Position numbers and translations under genes: made by a program. From the NCBI RefSeq assembly GCF_028736175.1, contig NZ_CP117880.1, positions 1,860,001 to 1,924,000 on the forward strand: a stretch of DNA of 64,000 nucleotides, given 5' to 3'. Below are positions 8,871 to 18,215 of the stretch, in pieces. Positions within the stretch are counted from its first letter, which is position 1. Each line of letters starts with the position of its first letter. This stretch comes from Sphingobacterium oryzagri (lineage in GTDB: Bacteria; Bacteroidota; Bacteroidia; Sphingobacteriales; Sphingobacteriaceae). Under the pieces are notes generated by a model. It was not told the origin of the DNA and did no database searches. It was given only the letters and a program-made list of their open reading frames with translations.

Positions 8871-11651
8871 TTAGCGGCCCAGCAGTTCTTTTTTAAACGC
8901 CGTTGGTGTTTGGCCAAATTGCTTTTTAAATGCTGCAGCAAAGTAGGTAGCCGATGAAAAGCCGGCCTTATCGGCTATTTCATTGATCGGAAGTCCGTCG
9001 AGGATTAAAAATTTGGCTTTTTTTAAACGACGTTGCACGATATATTCATTCATGCTGCATTTCAGCAGCATTTTCGCCTTTCTGTATAATTGCACGCGCG
9101 ATATCTTGAGCGCGTCGGCTATATCTTCCACAGTAAGCGTTTGGTCGCTAAGGCGCTCTTCTACCAGCAGCTCCAGGTGCTGTAAAAATCGTTTGTCTTG
9201 TTCGGTCAGGCTACCGTCAATGATGTCGACGGTATGATCCTTGTCGAGTAAGCTGGCGTAGTGCGCTTTCAGCTGCTGGCGTGAGCGAAGCAGGTTTTCA
9301 ATCACAGCTTCCAGGTGCGCCACCTGAAAAGGCTTGGGTAGGTAAGCGTCGGCCATAGCTTGCAAGCCTTCCAGTCTTGTTTCGGCCGTGTCCAGTGCGC
9401 TCAACAATACGAAAGGTACGCGTGCGGAGGATACATTGTTTTTCATGTCTTTCAATAAATCCATTCCGCTTCCATCCGGCAGCATAATGTCGCAGATAAT
9501 CAGGTCAGGAAAATTGTTTGCCAGCTTCTGTTTGGCTTCAGCAAGGCTTTTTGCCAATATCAGGTTGTATTTGTCTGCAAAGATTTGTTGTAAAAGCTGC
9601 CGGATATCGTCGTGATCGTCAATAATCATCAAACTGGCGGCCTGGTGCGAACGAAAGAGGCGTCGTTGCTCGTCGTCCGTATCTAACGCTGGTAAAGCCG
9701 ATGTTAGTCGCGCATCCTGCGCAGTGATCTTGTGCGATTTCGGTGTTTTTTCGTTCGTTTTTGCCCGTTCGTCCGCACTCAAATGTTGATCTCCTGTGGG
9801 CAATCTTAGCGTAAACGACGACCCTGCATGTTGCTTACTGCTTACGGTTACCTGGCCGTGGTGCAACTCGACAATTTCTTTTACGTAGGCCAGGCCGATA
9901 CCCGAGCCGGCCGGATGCGGCGTTGCCTGATAAAATTCTTCAAAAATATGGTCAATATCACTGGCCGCGATACCAATGCCATCGTCCAGCACGCGCAGGT
10001 ATACGAAATCGCCAAAGGTATTTTCTTCGATCAGTACCGTTATTTTTCCTTGCGAACGGGTGAACTTGAATGCATTGGAAAGTAAGTTGGCCAACGCCTG
10101 TTCCATTAGATAAGGATCTATCCAGAGCTCACGCACGCTGCTGTTATTGGTAAACGAAAGCGATATCCGTTGCTGCTGTGCCAATGGCTTGAAACTGGCT
10201 AATACCTGTTGTACAAAGCTGTTGATGGGCACCGCCGAAGCGCTCAGTTGGCGTTTTATGCTTTCGCGCCGGTGTATATCTACAAAATCGTGAACCAGCT
10301 GTTGTAATTTTACTGCATTTCTGCTCATCCGCTGCAATTGTTCGCGCGCGTCGCTGGATAGGTTTTTTTCTGCGTTCAACAGTTCTAGCGGTGCTAATAT
10401 CAGGGTTAACGGCGTTTTAAACTCGTGCGACACCTGCGTGAAAAATTTGCGCTTCGCTTCTGAGGTCTCTTGCAACTGTTCGTTCATGTATAAAATCTGC
10501 GCTTGCTGCGCTCGAATCTCTGCATTTTGCGTTTCCAGGTCTTTGTTCTTTTTCCAGTTACTGCGGATAAGGAAAATCAATATCCCGCCAAATACTACCG
10601 CGAGTGCCAAGCTTCCGACCAGGATATTTAAACGCGTTTGCTGACTTTGATAAATTTTTTGCTGCTCGGCAATCAAGGCTTGCCGCTTGTCAATATCCAG
10701 TTGTTGCTCCTGTATTTTGGCCGATTGTAAGATCATCAGTTCGGCATTTTCCTTATCGATAACCGCGGTTTGTAAAATATTATCGCGTACATACGGCTTT
10801 TTCTCCAAAATAGCTATAGCCGTGCGTATCGCTTCGGCACCGCCAGTAGGGTACAGCAGCGAAGCGAAGAGCTGACCTTCCTGAATCTGTTGCAGTCCGT
10901 TAGCCGGACCGGCTAACGCATCGACACCGATTATTTTTTGATGCATAAATCCATTTTCGCGCAGCGCTTGCTGAATGCCCATCGCCATCTGGTCGTTAAA
11001 AGCCAATATAAGATCGAGCTTAGCGAGCGCGGGCGCATTTTTCTGTGCCAAGCTGTAGGCGGTTTCCTTTGTCCAGTCGCCGTTCAGGTCTAACGCAAGT
11101 GTAATTCCTGCGGCGGTGTCTAAAACCTGTTGCAAGCCTGTTTGCCGTTCGATAGCCGCCGACGAGCCTGCTAAACCACGCATCGTGCCGATGCGGCCAC
11201 GACCATGCAATATATGCTGCATGTATTGCCCCGCTAGTCGACCGATAGCGATGTTATCAGCGCCTACGTAGGCGTTGTAAAGTCCTGAAGACGTTTTACG
11301 ATCGGTCACCACGACTGGTATATTCGCTTGAAATAAGGAGTCGATCATGGGGGTGAGCGGGGCGGCTTCGTTTGGCGAAACAATCAAAAGGTCTATTTGA
11401 TGATCGTTTACCAGGCCGCGTAGTTGCGCAATTTGCTGTTGGCTATTGCCTGCCGCATCACGATACAATAAGGTTACTTCGGGGTAGAATGATAGCTCGC
11501 GTTTCATCTCTTCGAGCATGGTGGCTCGCCAGGCATCGTCTCCAATACATTGCGAGAACGCGATGACATAGTGTTTGCTTTCCTTTCGGTTGCTGCAAGC
11601 AGCGAAGAGGAAGAAAATTAAGAAGCAACAAACCGTTTGTATTTTTAGCAT
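8871..11651 (-). CDS. hybrid two-component system regulator (sugar-binding sensor, HK, RR, AraC)
   Basis: A 926-residue one-protein phosphorelay. Domains in order: lipobox-like signal (FLFAACS, Cys19); type-1 periplasmic binding protein fold of the LacI/RbsB kind, about 28-300; coiled coil 305-340; membrane helix 341-363; HisKA with phospho-acceptor His409 (SHEFKTPL); HATPase (N-box NAFKF at 526-530, GSGIGLAY); receiver with Asp721 (CDIMLPDGSG); AraC-type HTH, about 825-926. The architecture matches Bacteroides hybrid regulators such as BT1754, whose periplasmic domain binds fructose and activates a fructan locus. The divergent sugar porter, fructokinase and GH32 genes make fructose the likely ligand (inference). 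All catalytic residues are present. Confidence 0.93.
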   Translation of the reverse strand: MLKIQTVCCFLIFFLFAACSNRKESKHYVIAFSQCIGDDAWRATMLEEMKRELSFYPEVTLLYRDAAGNSQQQIAQLRGLVNDHQIDLLIVSPNEAAPLTPMIDSLFQANIPVVVTDRKTSSGLYNAYVGADNIAIGRLAGQYMQHILHGRGRIGTMRGLAGSSAAIERQTGLQQVLDTAAGITLALDLNGDWTKETAYSLAQKNAPALAKLDLILAFNDQMAMGIQQALRENGFMHQKIIGVDALAGPANGLQQIQEGQLFASLLYPTGGAEAIRTAIAILEKKPYVRDNILQTAVIDKENAELMILQSAKIQEQQLDIDKRQALIAEQQKIYQSQQTRLNILVGSLALAVVFGGILIFLIRSNWKKNKDLETQNAEIRAQQAQILYMNEQLQETSEAKRKFFTQVSHEFKTPLTLILAPLELLNAEKNLSSDAREQLQRMSRNAVKLQQLVHDFVDIHRRESIKRQLSASAVPINSFVQQVLASFKPLAQQQRISLSFTNNSSVRELWIDPYLMEQALANLLSNAFKFTRSQGKITVLIEENTFGDFVYLRVLDDGIGIAASDIDHIFEEFYQATPHPAGSGIGLAYVKEIVELHHGQVTVSSKQHAGSSFTLRLPTGDQHLSADERAKTNEKTPKSHKITAQDARLTSALPALDTDDEQRRLFRSHQAASLMIIDDHDDIRQLLQQIFADKYNLILAKSLAEAKQKLANNFPDLIICDIMLPDGSGMDLLKDMKNNVSSARVPFVLLSALDTAETRLEGLQAMADAYLPKPFQVAHLEAVIENLLRSRQQLKAHYASLLDKDHTVDIIDGSLTEQDKRFLQHLELLVEERLSDQTLTVEDIADALKISRVQLYRKAKMLLKCSMNEYIVQRRLKKAKFLILDGLPINEIADKAGFSSATYFAAAFKKQFGQTPTAFKKELLGR

Positions 11652-11944
11652 GGTTTCCCGTTGTTGGACATGGCAATATACGGATTTGCCGTTTTAGGTG
11701 AAAATGATGCATCCTTGGTGTACGAAAGACACTATTTTGCTTACGGAAGTTTATGAAACAGGATCGACATTTTTTGTAAAATTATATATAATGACTGATT
11801 TTGAGCTTTGCCTAAATTGTTGTAAATTAATTTTTTATCTATTAATTGTGCTTGTTACAATTTTTATACTTTTTACCAACTGCGCTTACGACAGCTTATA
11901 AACGCAATGTTAAATTTGAATCAATCAATTATTTGGGAAGTACG
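11652..11944 (+). promoter_or_regulatory. divergent control region of the fructan locus
   Basis: This 293-base AT-rich gap separates the hybrid regulator (leftward) from the sugar porter (rightward), so it should contain both promoters and the AraC-domain binding site. A TAAATTTG at 11911-11918 fits the Bacteroidota -7 consensus TAnnTTTG, but no good -33 TTTG is placed correctly, so I do not assign a start site. The open frame running from 11846 into the porter is not convincing as coding. Confidence 0.4.
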
Positions 11945-13252
11945 ATGAATAAAAATTCAGTTTTAGCCTGGTCCTTTGTTGTAGCCTTGGGCGGCTTTTT
12001 ATTTGGCTTTGATACGGCCGTTATTTCAGGCGCTGAAAAAGCCGTGCAGGTTTTTTGGTCATTGAGCGAATTTGAACACGGGTTGACGATGGCGATAGCT
12101 TTGATCGGTACCGTTTTTGGTGCCGCGCTGGGCGCTTATCCTTCCGATCGGTTCGGTCGTAAGAATACCCTGTTTTTCGTGGCCAGTCTTTATTTCTTTT
12201 CCGCGATCGGTACAGCGCTGGCGCAAGATTGGAGCATGTTTATTCTGTTTCGTTTTCTGGGCGGAATAGGTGTTGGTGTTTCTTCGGTTACGGCACCTAT
12301 CTACATTTCGGAAATTTCGCCCGCGAAATCACGCGGTAAATTGGTTGGCTTATTTCAGTTTAATGTAGTCTTGGGTATTTTAGTAGCCTATCTTTCCAAT
12401 TATTTTATCGGTCAGCTCGATGGCGAATCCTGGCGTTGGATGTTGGGTGTGCAGGCATTTCCTGCTTTGCTATTTTTTGTTTTGATCTTTTTTGTTCCGG
12501 AAAGCCCGCGTTGGTTACTGTTGCATAAAGGCAAGCGTGCAGAGGCCGAGCAGATTATGAAAAAGATTAGCGGAGAGAGTTATTTGTCTGATATCGAGCA
12601 AATCGTGCAGGCGAAAGAGCAAACACCTGGCGAAGGACGCTTATTTGTGAAAGAAAATCGTGTACCTATTATGCTCGCGGTACTTTTTGCCGTATTTAAT
12701 CAGGTTTCCGGAATCAACGCCATTATCTACTACGCGCCGCGTGTTTTCGAGATGGCTGGTTTAGGTGCACAAAGTTCGTTGTTATCTTCTGTCGGTATCG
12801 GTCTGGTCAATTTTACATTTACCTTGATCGCCATCAATTTTATCGATAAAGTTGGTCGCCGTACTTTAATGTTGATAGGTTCGCTGGGGCTGATCGTTTC
12901 CTTGTCGCTGGTGTCTTACGCTTTCTTTGCAGGTCATACTGAAGGTTTTTCGGTAACGCTTTACCTGATGTTATACATTGCTTTTTTTGCGTTTTCGCAG
13001 GGAGCCGTCATTTGGGTGTTTATTTCTGAAATTTTCCCGAATGATGTTCGCGCCAAAGGACAGACGCTCGGTAGCCTTACGCATTGGGTAATGGCAGCCA
13101 TCATTACGTTTTGTTTTCCTGCACTGACCGAATTGCTCGGCGGCGGCGTCACGTTTTTGATCTTTGCCGTCTTTATGCTGCTGCAACTTTTATATGTCTG
13201 GAAATTAATGCCAGAAACGAAAGGTCGGTCGTTAGAAGAGAAAATGGATTAA
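11945..13252 (+). CDS. MFS sugar porter (fructose/sucrose uptake)
   Basis: A 435-residue inner-membrane symporter of the sugar porter family. Signatures are intact: SDRFGRK after helix 2, FLGGIGVGVSSVTAPIYISEISP around helix 4-5, PESPRWLL before the central loop, NQVSGINAIIYYAP in helix 7 and the terminal PETKGRSLEEK. The family imports monosaccharides with protons. Context (GH32 enzyme, fructokinase, fructose-type regulator) points to fructose, or possibly sucrose. The ATG at 11945 is preferred over the upstream open frame because it begins directly before helix 1. The gene is followed by a 0.64 kb repeat tract before the kinase. Confidence 0.92.
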   Translation: MNKNSVLAWSFVVALGGFLFGFDTAVISGAEKAVQVFWSLSEFEHGLTMAIALIGTVFGAALGAYPSDRFGRKNTLFFVASLYFFSAIGTALAQDWSMFILFRFLGGIGVGVSSVTAPIYISEISPAKSRGKLVGLFQFNVVLGILVAYLSNYFIGQLDGESWRWMLGVQAFPALLFFVLIFFVPESPRWLLLHKGKRAEAEQIMKKISGESYLSDIEQIVQAKEQTPGEGRLFVKENRVPIMLAVLFAVFNQVSGINAIIYYAPRVFEMAGLGAQSSLLSSVGIGLVNFTFTLIAINFIDKVGRRTLMLIGSLGLIVSLSLVSYAFFAGHTEGFSVTLYLMLYIAFFAFSQGAVIWVFISEIFPNDVRAKGQTLGSLTHWVMAAIITFCFPALTELLGGGVTFLIFAVFMLLQLLYVWKLMPETKGRSLEEKMD

Positions 13253-13254
13253 TT

Positions 13255-13455
13255 AGTTAGTACTTAGTAGTTAGTAGTTAGTACTTAGTACTTAGTATTT
13301 AGTGCTTAGTAGTTAGTAGTTAGTACATAGTAATTAGTAGTTAGTACATAGTAGTTAGTGCTTGGTAGTTAGTAGTTAGTACTTAGTAGTTAGTAGTTAG
13401 TACATAGTAATTAGTAGTTAGTGCTTAGTATTTAGTACATAGGAGGTAGTACTTA
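13255..13455. repeat. TAGTA-type simple repeat tract
   Basis: About 200 bases of degenerate TTAGTAGTTAGTACTTAGTA units with variants ACATAG, GCTTAG and ATTTAG. The tract is open to slippage and starts almost directly after the porter stop codon. It resembles the tract at 900-1050. Confidence 0.9.
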
Positions 13456-13484
13456 CAATTGCGCAATGCACAGCAAAAATTGCA

Positions 13485-13850
13485 TATAGTGAGTCGAAAT
13501 TTAATGGGCGCTATAAAGGTCTAAATACTACATACTACCTACTAAATACTAAAAAAATGCCTATAGTGAGTCGAAATTTAATGGGCGCTATACAGGTCTA
13601 AATACTACATACTACCTACTAAATACTACATACTACCTACTAAATACTAAAAAATTGCCTATAGTGAGTCGAAATTTAATGGGCGCTATAAAGGTCTAAA
13701 TACTACATACTACCTACTAAATACTACATACTACCTACTAAATACTAAAAAATTGCCTATAGTGAGTCGAAATTTAATGGGCGCTGTACAGGTCTAAATA
13801 CTACATACTACCTACTAAATACTACAAAAATGCATATTGATTTAAAATTA
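13485..13850. repeat. tandem composite repeat with 31-bp core (four copies)
   Basis: Four copies of a 31-bp core begin TATAGTGAGTCGAAATTTAA and end GGGCGCTATA (copies at 13485-13515, 13562-13592, 13660-13690 and 13758-13788, the last ending CTGTA). Each is followed by AGGTCTAAATACTACATACT-type filler made of one or two TACTACCTACTAAA units. Copy spacing is 77, 98 and 98 bases. The core ends TATAG/CTATA are inverted. On the minus strand, copies 2-4 contain CGACTCACTATAGG, equal to positions -12 to +2 of the T7 promoter. The tract separates the porter from the fructokinase and contains no gene. Confidence 0.9.
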
Positions 13851-13896
13851 TACAGATCTAAGTACTATCATCTAAGTACTTAATACTAAAAATGAT

Positions 13897-14835
13897 ATGA
13901 AAAATGAAAATTTAGGGATACGGGCTGTTTGTTTTGGCGAGGTTTTGTGGGATAATTTGCCTACGGGGCGGAAATTAGGTGGTGCGCCGCTCAACGTGGC
14001 TTATCATTTAAATAAGCTGGGTGTTTTTACCGAGATATTGTCGCGGATGGGTTCGGATGATGCGGGTCGGGATTTGCGGGATTTATGTGTCGAGTTGGGA
14101 GTACCGACCACGCTCTTACAATGGGATGAGGCGCATGCGACATCTACGGTGGAGGTGCATATTGATGAGAAGCGTGATGTGACGTATGAAATTGTTTTCC
14201 CGGTGGCCTGGGATTTTATTGAGGCAGACGAACGGGAGATTTCGGCTGTTGAACAGGCTGATTTTTTTGTGTTTGGCAGCCTTTCTACACGTCATACACC
14301 AAGCTATGCTTCCTTGCAGCGCCTGCTTGGCGTAGCGCAGTATAAGGTGCTGGATATAAACTTACGTGCGCCATTTTACACCAAGGAGCGTATTTTAGAC
14401 TTAATCGCTGCGGCAGATCTTGTGAAGATGAATGCCGAGGAACTGGCTTTTGTTTCCGAATGGATGGAGCTGCCGAGTTCGCTAACCGATCGGGAGAAAG
14501 TCGCCATGCTGATGCAGCGCTACGCCGTGCCGGAGGTATTGGTTACTTACGGAGCAGATGGTGCGGTTTATCATGCGCAGGCCGGTGGTTTCAGTTATCA
14601 TTTCCCAGCATGGAAAGTCGAGGTGCAAGATACGATCGGTAGTGGCGATTCCTTTTTGGCAGCCTTTCTTTCGTTACGTTGTCAACAAGAGCGCGAGGTT
14701 AGTCCAGAAGAAATATTGGCCTTTGCGGCTACCTTGAGCGGTTTCGTAACGCAAAGCAATGGCGCTTGTCCGGTGTACGACGCCAGCACGATCAACCGTT
14801 TTCAGTGGCTGAACTTTTTAGGAAAAATCGGTTAA
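13897..14835 (+). CDS. PfkB-family carbohydrate kinase (fructokinase)
   Basis: A 312-residue ribokinase-like sugar kinase. The N-terminal GEVLWDNLP and GGAPLNVAYHL segments match the sugar-binding signature of fructokinases. The C-terminal DTIGSGDSFLAAFL holds the catalytic Asp and anion-hole GSGD. It phosphorylates free fructose with ATP in the cytoplasm, after uptake by the upstream porter. Length is normal. The ATG at 13897 follows a repeat tract, so transcription through from the porter is possible but not shown. GH32 starts 72 bases downstream, likely the same transcript. Confidence 0.92.
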   Translation: MKNENLGIRAVCFGEVLWDNLPTGRKLGGAPLNVAYHLNKLGVFTEILSRMGSDDAGRDLRDLCVELGVPTTLLQWDEAHATSTVEVHIDEKRDVTYEIVFPVAWDFIEADEREISAVEQADFFVFGSLSTRHTPSYASLQRLLGVAQYKVLDINLRAPFYTKERILDLIAAADLVKMNAEELAFVSEWMELPSSLTDREKVAMLMQRYAVPEVLVTYGADGAVYHAQAGGFSYHFPAWKVEVQDTIGSGDSFLAAFLSLRCQQEREVSPEEILAFAATLSGFVTQSNGACPVYDASTINRFQWLNFLGKIG

Positions 14836-14907
14836 AGTCTTGCAGGAGTTTAGTTAAACGACTTATAATCGCGATACAGCGTAATATATAATGATAAACC
14901 TACCACG

Positions 14908-16581
14908 ATGAAAAAAATCTTAATCGTCCTTTGCAGCTTGTTTAGCTTCTTTGCTAGCGAGGCGCAAAGCACATTTTCTACGCCCTTTAAAGCGGAAAAA
15001 CGATTTTTGCAGATACCCATTAAAAATGGTGCTGCAAACAGTACGATAACTGTATCGGTAAATAATGAAAAAGTTCGCTGGTTTACGGCGGAGCTCGCCG
15101 AGGGAAAGGCCGATTGGTTTGCTTACCTCGATATTGCTGCTTGGAAAGGGCGGGAGTTGACGATAAGCGTGGACGGTTATGCGGCAAACGGACAAGCTTT
15201 TAAACCCGTTGCGCAAGCCGATGTGGCGAGCAATCCGGCCGATTATCGGGAGCCGCGTCGGTCACAGTTTCATTTTTCGCCACGTTACGGCTGGATCAAC
15301 GATCCAAACGGTTTGGTATATTATCAGGGAGAATATCATTTATTCTTTCAACATAATCCATATGGGGTTAATTGGGGAAATATGCATTGGGGCCATGCTG
15401 TTTCGAAAGATTTAATCAAATGGGAAGAATTGGGCGAGGCGCTTTATCCAGACGACTACGGTACGATGTTTAGCGGTGGCGCGGTTGTCGATCTTCACAA
15501 CCGTTCGGGTTTGGGCACAACGGCGCATCCGCCGATGGTTTTATATTATACGGCTGCCGAGAAATCGTGGATGCAAGGACTCGCATACAGCACAGATGGA
15601 CGTTCATTTAAGAAGTTGGAGCAGCCTATTTTGCCAAAAGTTACCGATGGCAACCGTGATCCCAAAGTGATTTGGTATGAACCGGGGCAACATTGGGTAA
15701 TGGTGCTTTATGTGACGGAGAAAGAGGAGCAGCACAGTATGCATTTCTTTACGTCTACGGACATGAAATCCTGGACTTTTACCAGTAAGCTGAATGGCGG
15801 TAAAGGGGGCGATCGCTATCTTTTTGAATGTCCGGAGTTTTACGAGCTTCCGGTCATTGGTGGAAACACGGGGGAGAAAAAATGGGTGCTTACCGGCGCC
15901 AATAGTCAGTATGCCATTGGCACTTTTGATGGCAAGACATTTCATCCGGAAGAAGAGCGCATGTTTAGTCAGCAAGGAAGAGATTATTATGCGGCACAAA
16001 CGTTTAGTAACGTGCCTGGCGGGCAACGCATCGAAATAGGCTGGTGGCGCACGCATACGAATCAAGGCGCTAGTTCCTTTAATCAATCGATGAGCATTCC
16101 TATGCAGCTGTCGTTGAAAAAGACGCCCCGCGGCATTCGACTTATTCGGCAACCTATTGCGGCGCTGGCTTCCTTGCGAACCGGGGAAACATCGCTTGTA
16201 AACAAAACCTTGTCTGCACAAGCGGCTAACCCCTTGGCTGCTTTTCATGCGGAACTGGCGGAGTTGCAGTTGCAAATTAAGCCAAACACGGCTAAAACCA
16301 TTGAAATAAAGGTGCGCGGCCTGGCGATTCAATATCAGGTGGCTGATGAAGAGTTAGTCATTGACAATGTGCGCACGCATGTGCCGCTGCTGCACGGCGA
16401 ACTGCAATTTACCATCTATGTCGATCGAACGGGAATAGAACTCTTTGCAAACGACGGAGAAGTATTTATGCCGATCAATCACAACCTGGATCCAACTAAT
16501 CTTGCTTATGGCATAAGCTGCACTGGCGGCACAGCTACTTTGCAAGCCGGTAAGCTGTATACGCTTCAAGGCATTTGGTAA
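14908..16581 (+). CDS. secreted GH32 beta-fructosidase (levanase/inulinase/invertase type)
   Basis: A 557-residue enzyme with a signal peptide (about residues 1-20), an N-terminal beta-sandwich of the DUF4980 kind (about 22-115) often seen on Bacteroidota GH32 proteins, the five-bladed propeller (about 118-405) and a GH32 C-terminal sandwich. Active-site motifs are complete: WINDPNG with nucleophile Asp132, RDP at 250-252 and ECP with acid/base Glu307. It releases fructose from fructans or sucrose in the periplasm or outside. No lipobox is visible. Exo versus endo mode cannot be decided from sequence. It ends the locus at a terminator. Confidence 0.93.
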   Translation: MKKILIVLCSLFSFFASEAQSTFSTPFKAEKRFLQIPIKNGAANSTITVSVNNEKVRWFTAELAEGKADWFAYLDIAAWKGRELTISVDGYAANGQAFKPVAQADVASNPADYREPRRSQFHFSPRYGWINDPNGLVYYQGEYHLFFQHNPYGVNWGNMHWGHAVSKDLIKWEELGEALYPDDYGTMFSGGAVVDLHNRSGLGTTAHPPMVLYYTAAEKSWMQGLAYSTDGRSFKKLEQPILPKVTDGNRDPKVIWYEPGQHWVMVLYVTEKEEQHSMHFFTSTDMKSWTFTSKLNGGKGGDRYLFECPEFYELPVIGGNTGEKKWVLTGANSQYAIGTFDGKTFHPEEERMFSQQGRDYYAAQTFSNVPGGQRIEIGWWRTHTNQGASSFNQSMSIPMQLSLKKTPRGIRLIRQPIAALASLRTGETSLVNKTLSAQAANPLAAFHAELAELQLQIKPNTAKTIEIKVRGLAIQYQVADEELVIDNVRTHVPLLHGELQFTIYVDRTGIELFANDGEVFMPINHNLDPTNLAYGISCTGGTATLQAGKLYTLQGIW

Positions 16582-16940
16582 TCGGCTTTGCCTGTTTTGA
16601 AACTGCTTAGATGTTTCAAGCGCTCGCCGCGCTATATCGCCGGTTCTTTACAAACCGCTACACGTATTTCCCTGCATGGCCAGCTGCCTGTAGGGAAATT
16701 TTTGTTTTTGTGAAGGCTGTTATTTTCTGTTTAGGCTTGCGTAATTCCGTTTACATGATGCTCAGGAGGTTGATTTAATAGCTTTTTTAGACATTCTGCT
16801 GTTTGGGCTGGCGCTAGCGACGCACGTTTTGAAAAATTATCTTATTCAGAATGAACTTATTCGCCTGTAGCAACATGTTTTTTGTTTAAATTATTTGGAG
16901 CATATGGAGATTTGTTCTACTTTTGTGTCATCAAATCACG
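16582..16940. other. intergenic region GH32 to tRNA-His
   Basis: About 360 bases without a supported gene. It contains the GH32 terminator (separate entry) and, close to the tRNA, the AT-rich stretch expected of its promoter. I see no repeats or small ORF here. Confidence 0.5.
16666..16709 (+). terminator. terminator after GH32 gene
   Basis: ATTTCCCTGCA pairs with TGTAGGGAAAT (one G-T pair), loop with an inner GGC/GCC, followed by a T-rich tract. It lies 85 bases after the GH32 stop. Confidence 0.7.
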
Positions 16941-17014
16941 GTAGGTATAGCTCAGTTGGTTAGAGCACTAGATTGTGGTTCTAGGGGTCGTGGGTTCGAG
17001 CCCCATTACTTACC
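16941..17014 (+). tRNA. tRNA-His (GTG)
   Basis: The cloverleaf is complete: acceptor GTAGGTA/TACTTAC (one G-T pair), D-stem GCTC/GAGC, anticodon stem CTAGA/TCTAG with anticodon GTG at 16975-16977, and a TTCGAGC T-loop. The preceding base 16940 is G and the discriminator is C (17014), the G-1:C73 identity pair of tRNA-His. CCA is not encoded, as usual for Bacteroidota. Confidence 0.96.
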
Positions 17015-17018
17015 CAGA

Positions 17019-17048
17019 AAATAGAGGTCCAAAAGGCCTCTATTTTTG
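17019..17048 (+). terminator. terminator of tRNA-His
   Basis: AATAGAGG pairs with CCTCTATT, extended by CC/GG with one bulged T, followed by TTTTTG. It lies immediately after the tRNA. Confidence 0.85.
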
Positions 17049-17231
17049 TTTTATGGCGTTTTTTAAGCCTCTTGGCGATCGCGATATTTTTGCTTTTCAC
17101 ATATCTTCAGAATTGGAAAACGTGATTTTCTAGTGGTAGCAGGAGCTGACCATGTCAGTAGAAATTTAAATCAATGCTTATACAAATGGAGGACATCATG
17201 GATCAAGCTGAATTCTTGGGGAGAGATAATT

Positions 17232-18215
17232 TTAAGCATATAATTTCATCACCCTGTACAGAAAAAATGGTGTATCCCTTACGCCACGAAATAGACTTCT
17301 AAACGCCTTTAATTTGGCATTAAAAGACTCCGCTGAAGCATTGGTACTTCTGTTGTCAAAATAGTGGAGTATATCGGTATGGTGTGCAGCTATCGATCGG
17401 GCAACGCTCTCAAAAGATGGTATACCGGAATTTTCTACTTCATTGTGCCATAGACCAAGCTTGGTAAAAGCCAGTTGCTTATCCTTGCATTTGTTGAAGA
17501 TGTCTCCTAATGCCATCCCAAGACCGTATGCCTTTTTTAACAAGGGAAATCGCAGAAATAAAAGCTCCGCGCGGTGCTTTTGACTTACTGTCCATTTGGA
17601 AGGATGCTTGAATAACAAATATCTTGATCTTGCCAGCAACTGTTTGATTGTATCACCATTAGGTAGTACTTCAGGATCATAGAGAATACCTTTTTTACGT
17701 GCGCTGGCGATCTGTTTACTTTCCTCATCCAACACTTCCCAACGATACTTTATACGAAGTTCCTGAACAGCATCGTAAACAAGTTTCTGCACATGAAATC
17801 TGTCAATGACCCTTCGGGCATTCATAAAACACCTGCGGATAGCCTTGGCCATATTGGGAGCCATATCCATTGTTACTTCCCGGACTTTGTTCCTCATTTT
17901 GAGTGGAATACGCTCTAATACCGCGATGATATCTTCTGCTTTTGTTCCTTTAATCGTGGCCAGGATGGTTCCTTTCCTTCCCTTGGCAGTCTTGCTGCTT
18001 ACGATCGTATACAGTTCACCATTGCTGAAACTGGTCTCGTCGATACTGAGCCGTTCGGATATGTTTCCTGTAAATACCGTCCAGTCTTCTGCATGAGGTT
18101 TCTGATCCCAATCATGAAAGTCGCTTAAATGGTTTTTGTACTGATCCTGAAGCTGTTTGCCATCCAACTGAAACAGCAGTGCCAACAGATGGGCACTGAT
18201 AGGATAGTTATCCAA
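17232..18215 (-). CDS. ISL3-like DDE transposase (catalytic ORF)
   Basis: The 327-residue catalytic part of the transposase. The acidic triad is visible: Asp59 in LSIDETSF, Asp117 in VTMDMAPNM and Glu296 in NASAESFNAK; the RRVIDRFHVQ segment after the second Asp is typical of DDE_Tnp_ISL3. The frame begins with TTG at 18215, overlapping the N-region stop (TTGGATAA), and a TAA closes the frame four codons upstream. Translation therefore needs either reinitiation at the TTG or a +1 shift within the last codons of the first frame. Confidence 0.92.
   Translation of the reverse strand: MDNYPISAHLLALLFQLDGKQLQDQYKNHLSDFHDWDQKPHAEDWTVFTGNISERLSIDETSFSNGELYTIVSSKTAKGRKGTILATIKGTKAEDIIAVLERIPLKMRNKVREVTMDMAPNMAKAIRRCFMNARRVIDRFHVQKLVYDAVQELRIKYRWEVLDEESKQIASARKKGILYDPEVLPNGDTIKQLLARSRYLLFKHPSKWTVSQKHRAELLFLRFPLLKKAYGLGMALGDIFNKCKDKQLAFTKLGLWHNEVENSGIPSFESVARSIAAHHTDILHYFDNRSTNASAESFNAKLKAFRSLFRGVRDTPFFLYRVMKLYA

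Noticed and set aside
13485..13788. Prophage or integrated vector because of the T7-like bases
   Set aside because: No phage or vector gene is nearby, and only 12-14 bases match within a repeat of other sequence.
15604..16332. 242-codon frame opposite the GH32 gene
   Set aside because: Antisense shadow of a well supported enzyme; composition not protein-like.
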